Source of the DNA: Paractinoplanes pyxinae
Lineage (GTDB): Bacteria; Actinomycetota; Actinomycetes; Mycobacteriales; Micromonosporaceae
Direction: 5' to 3'
Assembly: GCF_026626335.1 (NCBI RefSeq)
Contig: NZ_JAPNTZ010000012.1
Coordinates: forward strand, 1 to 64,000
DNA length: 64,000 bases
A program made the position numbers and the translations under genes. Positions 1 through 8,500 of the stretch are shown here, in pieces. Within the stretch, counting starts at the first letter, position 1; each line of letters opens with the position of its first letter. The notes under the pieces are model-generated. The model ran no database searches. It was not told the origin of the DNA and saw only the letters and a list, made by a program, of their open reading frames with translations.

Positions 1-162
1 GTCGTTGTCCAGCACGTAGTCGCCGCCGACGCGGTACACCAGCACATGATGGGCGTCGGCCTGCAGCAGATCGGCGTCGCTCCGCTCGGCGCGCCGGTAC
101 CACTTGCTCTTCTCGGCCTTCGCGAGGTGCCGCCGGGCGGTGATGGGGTACGTGATGCTCAT
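1..162 (-). CDS. Hypothetical protein, N-terminal part only (third gene of TIR operon)
   Basis: The first 54 codons of a leftward gene whose remainder lies outside the window. The ATG at 162 overlaps the stop of the upstream STAND-like gene (ATGA), and a GGAGGAG ribosome site sits just upstream, so the start is well supported and translation is probably coupled. The readable part begins MSITYPITARRH and has alternating basic and acidic residues with no motif I recognise. Its position as the last gene of a TIR/STAND operon suggests it belongs to the same system, but that is inference. Confidence 0.75.
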   Translation of the reverse strand, partial: MSITYPITARRHLAKAEKSKWYRRAERSDADLLQADAHHVLVYRVGGDYVLDND

Positions 163-2375
163 GCGGCTCCTCCGGAGAAGCTCAGGGCGATGGCGTCGAG
201 GCAGGCCAGCAGGACGTCGGCGGAAAGATCCTTCTGCCCTCGGTTCATCTGGTCGTTGACGATGTTGAAGTCGCGGCGGAAGGGTCCGTGCGCGTGCGGT
301 GGAAGGGCTCGGGCCAGGGCGGCCCCGATCAACCGGGCGTCCTCGTGCGGCTGGTCGCTGACGTCGCGCAAGGCCCGCAAGCTCCGGCGCAGTGCCTGGA
401 TGGCTCGCCGGCGGTGCGGCTGATGCCGCAGAACACCCGCCCACAACCGGGCGATGACGTCGACCATCTCCGAGTCCGCCGGTAGGTCGCGGAAGTACTC
501 GATGATCGCCGGCCGGCCCGTTTCCAGACTGGAGGCCTCCAGGACAGCAAGCGTGGCCGCCACGGTCAGCGTGCGCATGCGGACGAAATCGGCCGCGCGC
601 ATGCGTTCGACGTTCCCGCCCGGCCCGTACTTGATCATTTTTGGTTCGAGCAGGGCCAGCACCGCCCGGGCATCCGTGCCGGCGTCGTCGCTGAGGTGGG
701 CGAAAAGCTGTGCGAGGGCCCGGCACGCGGACGCCTGCAGATCGTCGGTGCCCGCCGTGAGCTGGCGCCAAAGTTGATTGGCCGACTCGACCGGCGAGGT
801 GAGGCCCAGGTCGCCGCTGAACGCGACAACAGCGCACCAGCGTTGATCGAGATCCTTGCCGGCCGCCCACGACGCCGCCGTCTGGATCGCGACCGGGGCC
901 ATCGCGTCACGCAGGCACATGAACCAGAGGATGTAGATCGCCGTCATCTGCCCGTACAGGCCGACCCGGCCCCAGGACCACGGGCCGAGATAGATGTGGT
1001 TGACCTCGCCGAAGGCACAGCAAGCGAGCCAGGCGAGTCCGCTGGCGACCGGAACGCTGTCGCCTCGGCTGACGATGTCGTCGAGCCATTCGGCGATCGC
1101 GTCCCAGAAGGAGTTGTCGCGCCGCCGCCACAACTCCTCCAGCACACAGCGGCGATAAGCCTTGTCCTTGAAGACGACCACGCTCGTGGTGCCGATCTGA
1201 GCCGGCATCTGTTTGACGTCCATCAGGCCGACGCGGTCACCGCGATGGGTCAGCATGGCCTTGGCCAAGGCTTTGCCCTGCTTGGGGGGCAGTCGTTTGA
1301 CGAGCGCGTCGCGCAGACCCTCCACGGCGTACTCGAAGGTGCGGACGTCGACGTTCTCCAGGAAGCAGAGCGCAGCCACCCGCAGGACGAGCCGGTCGTC
1401 CGGATCCTCGGCGAACCACTCGCTGACCTCCTCGGCCGCGTTGTCACGCAACGACCGCAACGCCTCACGCGGGCTCTTGTCGCGTGCGACTTCCTCGGCC
1501 ACCCCGGCCAGTCCGGCCAGGCTCACTTCCTGGGGCAGGTCCGCGCCGATCTCGTCGACCACCGCGGCGGCCTTTTCTTCATCCAGGCCCTGCCCGCGCA
1601 ACTGAGCGGTGAGCACGTCGGCCGCGGGCGGGCGCTCCCAGCGGAAGTGCGCCACGCCGCGCACCCCGGTCGTGGTGGTCACGATGAGGTAGGCGCCCGC
1701 CTCGGACACCTGATCGCGCACGCTGCTCCACGTGAAGGCCGAGTCGTTGGTGTTCCGCTCGCTCATCCGGTCGACGACCAGGTAGCCGCAGCCCTTGTTG
1801 TAGACGCGCTCCGCGAGCTCACGCAGTGTCAGGGACGGAGCCAGCACCACGAGCGGCTTTGCCTTCATCTCGTGCAGCAGAGCAATGGCCCCGGCTCGCC
1901 GGCCGTTGCCCGGCGTGCCTTCCAGGACGACCAGCCGCTCCGAGTCCAGCCGGGCAGCGGCTTGATCGAAACAGTCGGGCCGCGCATAGCCCGCGACGAC
2001 CGCCGCCACATGGTCGGGCGGCAGCTTGCCGGTCACCTTTCCGGCGGTGGCGGAACGCCGCCCGGCATTGGCGAGACCCAGGACGGCGTTGCTGGCGTCC
2101 ACGGCGGCGTTGAAGTTCATGATGACGCTCTGGGCGCCCGGTCCGCTCTTGCTCTCGGACTCGTCCTGAGGGCGTCGTCGGGTCCATTGCTCGCCGGACT
2201 TCTTGTCTTCGCCGGAGCGCCGCGACCCGACTTTGTCGGCGTCATCCAAGAGGTTCTGCTCCGTGCCCGCGGGCTTTTCGTTCGTGTCGTGGTCGACCCG
2301 TTCCTCCTGCGGATCAGCGCTCGGTGACGGATCCGAGTCGCCCGGCGGTTCCGGGCTGATGTCGGGTTCGGGCAT
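159..2375 (-). CDS. STAND-like protein with degenerate P-loop; partner of TIR protein
   Basis: 738 aa. Residues 1-80 are acidic and disordered. Residues 84-104 hold a short hydrophobic/Asn motif (core FNAAVDASNAVLGLAN) that matches the C-terminal tail of the adjacent TIR protein without gaps. A nucleotide-binding-like core follows: LVVLEGTPGNGRRAG at about 148-162 sits where Walker A should be but has RR in place of GK[T/S], GYLVVDRMSE at about 197-206 resembles Walker B, and AYLIVTTT resembles sensor 1. The remainder is helical and repeat-like. It starts 23 nt after the TIR stop and its own stop overlaps the next start, so the three genes form one transcript. Family knowledge: STAND/NLR-like proteins act as sensors that recruit effectors such as TIR. 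A sensor role here is inferred, and ATP binding is doubtful because the lysine is missing. Confidence 0.65.
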   Translation of the reverse strand: MPEPDISPEPPGDSDPSPSADPQEERVDHDTNEKPAGTEQNLLDDADKVGSRRSGEDKKSGEQWTRRRPQDESESKSGPGAQSVIMNFNAAVDASNAVLGLANAGRRSATAGKVTGKLPPDHVAAVVAGYARPDCFDQAAARLDSERLVVLEGTPGNGRRAGAIALLHEMKAKPLVVLAPSLTLRELAERVYNKGCGYLVVDRMSERNTNDSAFTWSSVRDQVSEAGAYLIVTTTTGVRGVAHFRWERPPAADVLTAQLRGQGLDEEKAAAVVDEIGADLPQEVSLAGLAGVAEEVARDKSPREALRSLRDNAAEEVSEWFAEDPDDRLVLRVAALCFLENVDVRTFEYAVEGLRDALVKRLPPKQGKALAKAMLTHRGDRVGLMDVKQMPAQIGTTSVVVFKDKAYRRCVLEELWRRRDNSFWDAIAEWLDDIVSRGDSVPVASGLAWLACCAFGEVNHIYLGPWSWGRVGLYGQMTAIYILWFMCLRDAMAPVAIQTAASWAAGKDLDQRWCAVVAFSGDLGLTSPVESANQLWRQLTAGTDDLQASACRALAQLFAHLSDDAGTDARAVLALLEPKMIKYGPGGNVERMRAADFVRMRTLTVAATLAVLEASSLETGRPAIIEYFRDLPADSEMVDVIARLWAGVLRHQPHRRRAIQALRRSLRALRDVSDQPHEDARLIGAALARALPPHAHGPFRRDFNIVNDQMNRGQKDLSADVLLACLDAIALSFSGGAA

Positions 2376-2398
2376 CGTTCTCGCCTCTGCGTAGTTCG

Positions 2399-2953
2399 TC
2401 AGTTGTTGGAGATGCCGAAGACGCCGTTCGGGGCGTAAACCGTGTCGTTGAAGACGTTGCTGACGGTGGCCGAGGTGGTCGCGCCATCCGCGCCGGGCGG
2501 ATCGACAAGGTCGCTCAGCCGGTCCATCAAGGGGCGAAGATCGTGCTCGACGGACCGCACCCGAACGGGCAGGAATTGCCGGCTCGACAGTGCCGCCAAT
2601 TCGGTCGGCAAGGCAACCTGGTCCAGGTGCACGTCGCCGATCAGCACAGGAATGACCGGGATGCCTCGGCCGAGCACGTGGATGATCTCGCGGCGCACCC
2701 AGTCGGACGGATCGTCAACGCGGCGCCGGCCGTTCTGGTCCGCCTCGAGCCAACGCACCCCAATTACGGCGACCAGGGCCTGGCAATCGTCCAGTGCCTT
2801 CTCGATAGTGGGCGGGAAGTGCGTTCCCAGCGGTATCGAGGTATTGTCCAGGAATACTCGTTGGTCCCCGATCCGGTTGCCGAGAACGTGTTTGATGAAT
2901 ACCGCCGTCATCGGCTCGTCCGAGGTGCGGTAGCTGATAAATACGTCTGTCAC
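2399..2953 (-). CDS. TIR-domain effector with C-terminal motif shared with neighbour
   Basis: 184 aa if it starts at GTG 2953, which has GGGAGAG upstream. An in-frame ATG at 3082 would add 43 residues unlike any TIR protein, so I reject it. The TIR domain opens with VTDVFISYRTSDEP (about 1-14). The helix containing DWVRREIIHVLGRG (about 84-97) matches the region of SARM1-type TIRs that carries the catalytic glutamate, here about E89, which suggests an NAD-cleaving TIR. After about residue 150 comes a linker and then the extreme C-terminal motif FNDTVYAPNGVFGISNN. The same pattern occurs near the N-terminus of the downstream STAND-like protein. It is the first gene of a leftward operon. NADase activity is inferred from family knowledge. 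Confidence 0.85.
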   Translation of the reverse strand: MTDVFISYRTSDEPMTAVFIKHVLGNRIGDQRVFLDNTSIPLGTHFPPTIEKALDDCQALVAVIGVRWLEADQNGRRRVDDPSDWVRREIIHVLGRGIPVIPVLIGDVHLDQVALPTELAALSSRQFLPVRVRSVEHDLRPLMDRLSDLVDPPGADGATTSATVSNVFNDTVYAPNGVFGISNN

Positions 2954-3322
2954 GCGACTCTCCCAGGCACTCTGCTGCTCATAAAGAAACGGAAAGTGCG
3001 GCGGATTCAGAGTTCCATGATGGATTGCGCAACGGCAAGACGTTTCCCGTCCCCCGTTCGGGCTGCGGCGCGGAGCCCTCAATCTGACCTGCGCGTTTGT
3101 ACGAACAGCTGATCCGAGTTATAGCGGAGAGTGCTGGGAGGGTAGCCAACAGCAGTCGAGCGCCGGTCCCTTCCGTCAGCGCGTACCACTCGAAGGGCGA
3201 TGGGCGAGGTGCGTCCATCATGGTCCGATTCCAGATCCAAGTCCTGGTTGCCGGCTACGAGTAATCTGGGCTGCTCGGGCCGGATGAGTCGCTTTCAAGA
3301 TCGGTTATTGCGAGGCGTGGTC
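2954..3322. other. Intergenic region between divergent TIR operon and XRE gene
   Basis: About 370 bp separate the TIR start from the XRE regulator start. The stretch is less GC-rich than its flanks in places. The small ORFs on the minus strand (for example 2979-3221) look like no known family and lack a convincing ribosome site. It probably carries both divergent promoters, but I cannot place a -35/-10 pair with confidence. Confidence 0.5.
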
Positions 3323-4582
3323 ATGGCACTGTCGTTCGGTGCGGAATTGCGGGCGCGCAGGCTGGCTGCGGGCATGTCTTTGAGTGAGCTGGCCAAGTTG
3401 GTCAACTACAGTAAGAGTCATCTCAGCAAGATCGAGAATGGAACTAAGGTGCCGGGGGTCATGCTGGCCCGGCTGTGCGATGCAGCGCTGGACGCCGACG
3501 GCGTCCTAGCCGCACTGGCGCCGGATCAGCTGAGTTTTTCGCCGGTGCCGGCTGCGCGGCGAGCAACTGCGGCCGGTCGCTGGACGATCCGCCTCGAGCC
3601 GGACGGCCGAGGAGCCCTCAGCGACACGCTTGGCGGACACGCAGGCTGGGAATTCCGCGAACTGATGTCCTGGCCTGCCACCGCCGACCGGAGCAACAGC
3701 CGGATCTCGGAAATTGTCGAGCTGAGTCGTCAGCAGTTCGATCAGCTTCGCCGGATGTCGCAATCACTGTCCTCGGCCACGATGATCCCGCTCCTGGTCG
3801 CTCAGACTCACGCGATGCGCGTATCCGCCGGGTCGACGGACTATCCGAACCCGGCTTTGCTGGTGATGGCGAGTCGTTTCGCCGAGTTGACCGGATGGAT
3901 GTGCCAGGAGGCGGGCGATGACGGTGGAGCGACGTGGTGGACCGATCTGGCGGTGACGTTCGCCGAGGCCGGCGGCGACACTCGGCTCTCGGCCTACGCG
4001 CTTGTCCGGCGGGCCGACATGGCCATGTACCGGCGTAGCGGTATGACGACGGTCGAGCTGGCCCGCCGTGTACAGCGAATCGATTGCGGTGCCCGTATCC
4101 GGGCCTTGGCCGCCCAGCGTGAGGCGCAGGGGCAGGCGATCGTCGGCGACGAGAGTTCCTGCTTCGAGGCACTGGATCGTGCTTCCCGATGGTTCGGGCA
4201 GGCGGACGACCGGGTCGCTGAGCCCGTTCTCGGCAGTTCCACAGTTTCCGATCCCGTTCGGATGGCCGCGGGGTGGTGCTTCTATGACCTCGGCCGGCCG
4301 GAGCGTGCAGTTGAGAGTCTGACTCGCCAGTTCGGCGACCTGCCACCCTGGGCGGCCAGAACGCGTGCGCGGCTTGGCGGTCGTCTTGCCCTGGCGCTTC
4401 TGGCGACGGGTGACGTCACGCACGGCTGCACGGTCCTCGCCCAGGCGATCGACGATTGCAGCGGCCTGGGTTCGGCCACCGTCAGAGCTGACTTCCGCAC
4501 AGCAGTGCCGTATCTCAATCGCTACGCGGGGAACTCGGCCGCTCGGCGGGTCATGCCGCACCTGATCGATGCTTTGGTCTGA
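3323..4582 (+). CDS. XRE-family transcriptional regulator with long C-terminal region
   Basis: 419 aa from ATG 3323 (upstream GCGAGGCG is a weak ribosome site; an in-frame ATG at 3284 is possible). Residues 4-60 form an XRE helix-turn-helix (FGAELRARRLAAGMSLSELA followed by SKSHLSKIENG). The remaining 350 residues are helical and Ala/Arg-rich, the TPR-like layout seen in many actinobacterial XRE regulators. It is transcribed away from the TIR operon, so it may control that operon or be unrelated. It is followed by a strong terminator shared with the convergent phosphodiesterase gene. Confidence 0.75.
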   Translation: MALSFGAELRARRLAAGMSLSELAKLVNYSKSHLSKIENGTKVPGVMLARLCDAALDADGVLAALAPDQLSFSPVPAARRATAAGRWTIRLEPDGRGALSDTLGGHAGWEFRELMSWPATADRSNSRISEIVELSRQQFDQLRRMSQSLSSATMIPLLVAQTHAMRVSAGSTDYPNPALLVMASRFAELTGWMCQEAGDDGGATWWTDLAVTFAEAGGDTRLSAYALVRRADMAMYRRSGMTTVELARRVQRIDCGARIRALAAQREAQGQAIVGDESSCFEALDRASRWFGQADDRVAEPVLGSSTVSDPVRMAAGWCFYDLGRPERAVESLTRQFGDLPPWAARTRARLGGRLALALLATGDVTHGCTVLAQAIDDCSGLGSATVRADFRTAVPYLNRYAGNSAARRVMPHLIDALV

Positions 4583-4653
4583 TGCAATCGCAACGCGAGG
4601 CACGATCACGGCGCGACCGGCACATCGTGCGGTAAAAATCGTCGATGTGTTGC

Positions 4654-4684
4654 GGGACGGGCCGCCTCGCCGGCGGCCCGTCCC
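4654..4684. terminator. Bidirectional terminator-like hairpin
   Basis: Perfect 13-bp inverted repeat: GGGACGGGCCGCC (4654-4666), 5-nt loop, GGCGGCCCGTCCC (4672-4684). It lies between the convergent XRE and phosphodiesterase genes, as expected for a shared terminator. There is no long T tract. Confidence 0.8.
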
Positions 4685-4690
4685 TGAGGG

Positions 4691-6718
4691 TCAGCGCAGG
4701 CCGTTGCGGACGGCGACCTTGATCAGCAGTTCGGGGTCGTCGCTGATGAGGCCGTCGACGCCCAGGTCGATCACGCGCTGCATGGTCGCGGCGTCGTTGA
4801 CGGTGTAGGGCACCACCTTCAGGTCGTATCGGTCCTGCAGCTTGGCTACGACCGGGCCGTGGAAGTAGGCCGGGTTCTGCCTCAGGTACCAGTCGTCGTT
4901 GGCCACCGTGCCCTGGGCCGGGTCGTGCACCTGCCAGTTGGCCGAGACGGTGGACGCGCCCGCGGCCCGCACGAGGGCGCCGAGGTCGCGGAAGCGCCAC
5001 CAGTCCAGGCCGCCCGTCCACGGGCTCTTGACCTTCGGGTCGTTGTAGACAGCACGCAGCGAGCACTCGTCGGCCAGGGTGGCGCACTCGGCCGGGCCGT
5101 ACTGCCAGACCAGCGCGACCGTCTCGATCCGGTGGTCGAGCGTGCTTGCCAGGCGGATCGTGCGCCAGTCGAACGACTGGATCGTCACGCGGCGCTGGAG
5201 GCCGGCCTTCTGGATCGCCCGCACGAGTTTGGTGGTGAAGATCGCGTACGGCTCGGTGTCGTCGACCAGCGGGCTGATCTTCGTCTCGATGTTCATCCGG
5301 ATGTCGTCGCGGCCGCTGCCTTTGACCAGCGCGAAGAACTCGGCCAGGGTCGGGATGCGGGCCCCCGGCACGGCGACCTGACCCGGCACGACCTTCGATC
5401 CGCAGTCCAGCGTCTTGATCTGCGCCAGCGTGAGGTCGTGGACGAGCTTCCCGACGTACGGGTATTCGGGGTCACCGGGCTGGGCCGGCGCCGTGTCGAC
5501 GCAGTGCGAGCCGTTGATCGTACGGTCGTGCAGCACCACCAGCCGGCCGTCCTCGGTCACGCCGGTGTCCAGCTCGAGCGTCGAGATGGCCGGGTTGGCC
5601 AGCGAGTGCTCGAAGGCGGGCAGCGTGTTCTCGGGTCGCGTGGCCCGGCCGCCCCGGTGCGCCTGGATGTCGAACGGCGACGCGTACTTCTTGGGCAGCT
5701 TGTAGCCGCGCGCGGCGAGCAGCGTCCGCAGCCGGTCCGGGTAGTCGGTGATCAGGCCGTCCACGCCGTCGTCGAGCAGCTTGGCCATGGTCGGCACGTC
5801 GTCCACCGTCCACGGGACGACCTTGATGCCGTACGCGTGGGCGTGCACGACCATCGACCGGGTGACGTACGGCCGGTAGCCCGGGTCGGTGATCGTGCCG
5901 TTCTGCGGGAAGCCGTGCACCGGCGAGAATGCGTACGCGCCGAACGTACGGATGGCCCGGATCGGGTCGCCGCCGAAGTCGTCGATGTCGAGGCCGCCCA
6001 GCCACGGCGAGGCGCCCGGCTGCCCGGTCTGCAGGAAGTCGTAGTTGGTCAGGGCGACCAGCGGCAGCCGCGGCTCGACCTGGCGCATCCGCTTGAGCGC
6101 ACCCCAGTCGAAGCTCTGGATGGTGACCTGGCGCAGCATCCCGGCCTTGCGGATCTCGGCTGCGGTGACTTGCACGAACTGCTCGCGCGGGGCGGTCTCG
6201 GTGGGCGCGCCCGCCTCGACCTTGGTCTCGACGTTGAGCTTGACGCCGTCCGCGTGGTAGCGCTTGACCAGGGCGAAGACCTCGCGCAGGAGCGGCATGC
6301 GGGCACCCGGCACGGCCAGCTGACCGGGCTTGTCGGCCAGCGTCTTGGAGCCGCAGTCCATCGTGCGCACCTGGGCCAGGGTCAGCGTGTTGATGTACTT
6401 GCCGACGTACGGGAATTCCGGGTCGCCCGCGGTGACCGGCGCGGTGTCGGTGCACTTGTTGCCCGAGACCTGCCGGTCGTGCGTGACCACCGCTTGGCCG
6501 TCCTCGGTGATCTGTACGTCGAGCTCGAGCGTGCTGACGCCGAGCTGCAGCGCGTTGCCGAACGACGCGAGCGTGTTCTCCACGCGCAGGCCGAGTCCGC
6601 CCCGATGTGCCTGCAGGTCGAAGGACTTGCCGCCGGCGACGGCCACGCCCGGGGTGATGAGCGGGCCGGCGAGCGCGCCCGCCGCGAGCAGGGCGATGGC
6701 TCTTCTATTGATCCACAC
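4691..6718 (-). CDS. Secreted tandem double-domain glycerophosphodiester phosphodiesterase
   Basis: 675 aa from GTG 6718, with AAAGGAG 7 nt upstream. Residues 1-28 are a Sec signal peptide (basic start, hydrophobic core, AVAGG). Two complete GDPD domains follow. The first has H38-R39-G-G, the ENT motif (E48), ELD (E65, D67) and H80; the second begins near residue 345 and repeats FDIQAHRGG, ENT, ELD and HD. Most GDPDs have one domain of about 300 residues, so this is an internal duplication in one exported chain. The family hydrolyses glycerophosphodiesters to glycerol-3-phosphate outside the cell, a phosphate and carbon scavenging role that fits the two PhoX-type genes 9 kb downstream. No clear double PHO box was found in its leader. 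Confidence 0.92.
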   Translation of the reverse strand: MWINRRAIALLAAGALAGPLITPGVAVAGGKSFDLQAHRGGLGLRVENTLASFGNALQLGVSTLELDVQITEDGQAVVTHDRQVSGNKCTDTAPVTAGDPEFPYVGKYINTLTLAQVRTMDCGSKTLADKPGQLAVPGARMPLLREVFALVKRYHADGVKLNVETKVEAGAPTETAPREQFVQVTAAEIRKAGMLRQVTIQSFDWGALKRMRQVEPRLPLVALTNYDFLQTGQPGASPWLGGLDIDDFGGDPIRAIRTFGAYAFSPVHGFPQNGTITDPGYRPYVTRSMVVHAHAYGIKVVPWTVDDVPTMAKLLDDGVDGLITDYPDRLRTLLAARGYKLPKKYASPFDIQAHRGGRATRPENTLPAFEHSLANPAISTLELDTGVTEDGRLVVLHDRTINGSHCVDTAPAQPGDPEYPYVGKLVHDLTLAQIKTLDCGSKVVPGQVAVPGARIPTLAEFFALVKGSGRDDIRMNIETKISPLVDDTEPYAIFTTKLVRAIQKAGLQRRVTIQSFDWRTIRLASTLDHRIETVALVWQYGPAECATLADECSLRAVYNDPKVKSPWTGGLDWWRFRDLGALVRAAGASTVSANWQVHDPAQGTVANDDWYLRQNPAYFHGPVVAKLQDRYDLKVVPYTVNDAATMQRVIDLGVDGLISDDPELLIKVAVRNGLR

Positions 6719-7045
6719 TGTTGTCTCCTTTCCTCTCCGGCAGCCTCAGCGGGACGCGCGACGACCAGGCGACATCCACGTGAACCGATGCCTACGAGTC
6801 GGGTGCGCCCGGGGGTGCGGTCCCCGGGCGGGCGCATGAATGAATGCAGACATGCTCAATTGACAGCGGTTCGCCGAATCAATCGCAAACGCATTGACAT
6901 ATGTCGGAGCGACGACACATACCGTTGAATGAATTTATTCCCTCTGGCGAGCCGCCCGGCCATCGGATACGTTGATGAAACGCATCTCCGAAATGTCGAC
7001 GCTGACGCACTGACCTGCTCCAACGGCCATCCGGGGAGTCGTACT
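6719..7045. other. Divergent intergenic region with promoter-like hexamers and hairpin
   Basis: About 327 bp between the phosphodiesterase and the PLP operon. It contains a perfect 8-bp hairpin (GCCCGGGG 6807-6814 with CCCCGGGC 6822-6829) and two TTGACA hexamers on the plus strand (6860-6865 and 6894-6899) that could be -35 elements for the PLP operon. The matching -10 elements are poor (TACCGT at 6920), so the promoter call is weak. Confidence 0.35.
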
Positions 7046-8500
7046 GTGCCTGATTCCAGCCCCCTTCAGCTGACCCCGAAAATGGAATCGATCACCCAAT
7101 CGGTTCTCGCCCAGGCCCCCCTGCTACGACAGCTGACCGACGGCCTCGGCTCTCCGCTCAACATCGTTCTGCCGGACGCGCTGGACGCCAATGTGGAGGC
7201 TTTCCGGGCGGTCTATCGGCAGCACCGGCTGCGCGGGAACATCTATTTCGCGCACAAGGCCAACCGGTCCTCGGCCCTGCTGCGCCACCTGGCCGGCGCC
7301 GACGCCGGTGTCGACGTGGCCTCGCTGGCCGAGTTGCAGCACGCGCTCGGCGCCGGGTTCGGCCCGGGCCGGATCATGGCCACCGGCCCCAAGAACCGTG
7401 AGTTTCTCCTGCTGGCCGCGCGCACCGGCAGCACCGTGAACGCCGACTCCCTCGACGAGCTGAGTGAATTGGCCGCCCTGGTCGCGGCGGGCCGGCTTCC
7501 CCGCGTACGAGTAATGGTGCGACTGGCCGAATTCGCCTCCCGCGGCGTGCGCCTGGTCAGCCGTCGCAGCCGCTTCGGTGTGCCCGCGGCCCGGCTGCAC
7601 GAGGCACTGGACCGGATCGAGAAGCACGCCGACCAGCTCGAACTGACCGGGGTGGCCTACCACCTCGACACCATCGGCCTGCCCGAGAAGGCGCTCGCGC
7701 TGGAGGGCTGTGTGGCCGCGCTCGACGAGTGCCGCCGCCGCGACGTGCCGGCCTGGTCGATCGACATCGGCGGCGGGTTCGGCGTCAACTACCTGGCCGA
7801 CGGCGAACAGTGGGAGCGCTGGACGTCCGAACTGGCCCAGGCCGTGCTCGGGCGACGGCCGCCGCTCACCTGGAACGGGCACGGGTACGGGCTGCGCAAC
7901 GAGGCGGGGACGCTGCGCGGGGCGCTCGGCCTGTATCCGGCGTACCGGCCGGTCTCGGGACCCGGCTACCTCGACCAGCTGCTGACCACCACCGCGCCCG
8001 AACTGCGCCGGCCGCTCGGGTCGCTGCTGCTGGACAGCATGATCGACCTCGACGTCGAACCCGGCCGGGCGCTGCTCGATCAATGCGGGATCGTGCTGGC
8101 CCGGGTGCTCGAGGTGCGCGAGGGGCCGGACACCCTCGTACGGCTGGAACTGAACTCGCGGGATGTGAGCCTCGAGGAACACGGGGTTCAGATGGATCCG
8201 GTTGTCATCCCGCAGAACTCCGCCGGCTTTGCCGGGCCGGCGGAGGTCTATCTGTTGGGCAATCTGTGCCTGGAGTCCGACCTGATCACGCGGCGCAAGG
8301 TGGTGCTGCCGGTGCGGCCCCGGCCCGGCGACCTGCTCGCCTTCGTCAACACGGCCGGCTACTTCATGGACTTCAGCGCCACCGGGGCCCTGCGCCAGCC
8401 GGTCGGCCGCAAGGTCGCGCTGTTCCGCGCGGGCGACCGATGGAGCTGGTGCCTCGACGAGCAGTACTGGCCCGTCCCCGAACGCGCGGAGGCAGCATGA
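7046..8500 (+). CDS. Y4yA-family PLP-dependent decarboxylase-like enzyme
   Basis: 484 aa from GTG 7046, chosen because GGGGAG lies 7 nt upstream; the longer in-frame ATG at 6929 has no support. The fold is that of alanine racemase/diaminopimelate decarboxylase. The PLP lysine lies in IYFAHKANRS (about K71), the phosphate-binding glycines in IDIGGGFGVNY, and EPGRALLDQCG and GNLCLESDLI correspond to the EPGR and CxSxD-like motifs of group IV decarboxylases. It resembles the Y4yA branch, whose substrate I do not know. It heads an operon with overlapping starts: its stop overlaps the ATG of the cysteine synthase-like gene (ATGA). Decarboxylation of an unusual amino acid is inferred. Confidence 0.85.
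   Translation: MPDSSPLQLTPKMESITQSVLAQAPLLRQLTDGLGSPLNIVLPDALDANVEAFRAVYRQHRLRGNIYFAHKANRSSALLRHLAGADAGVDVASLAELQHALGAGFGPGRIMATGPKNREFLLLAARTGSTVNADSLDELSELAALVAAGRLPRVRVMVRLAEFASRGVRLVSRRSRFGVPAARLHEALDRIEKHADQLELTGVAYHLDTIGLPEKALALEGCVAALDECRRRDVPAWSIDIGGGFGVNYLADGEQWERWTSELAQAVLGRRPPLTWNGHGYGLRNEAGTLRGALGLYPAYRPVSGPGYLDQLLTTTAPELRRPLGSLLLDSMIDLDVEPGRALLDQCGIVLARVLEVREGPDTLVRLELNSRDVSLEEHGVQMDPVVIPQNSAGFAGPAEVYLLGNLCLESDLITRRKVVLPVRPRPGDLLAFVNTAGYFMDFSATGALRQPVGRKVALFRAGDRWSWCLDEQYWPVPERAEAA

Noticed and set aside
2979..3221. 80-codon minus-strand frame before the TIR gene
   Set aside because: No convincing ribosome site or family; codon use not like the neighbours. Left as intergenic.
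6807..6829. GCCCGGGG/CCCCGGGC hairpin as a riboswitch of the phosphodiesterase
   Set aside because: Short simple stem with no further conserved structure; noted only as a hairpin.
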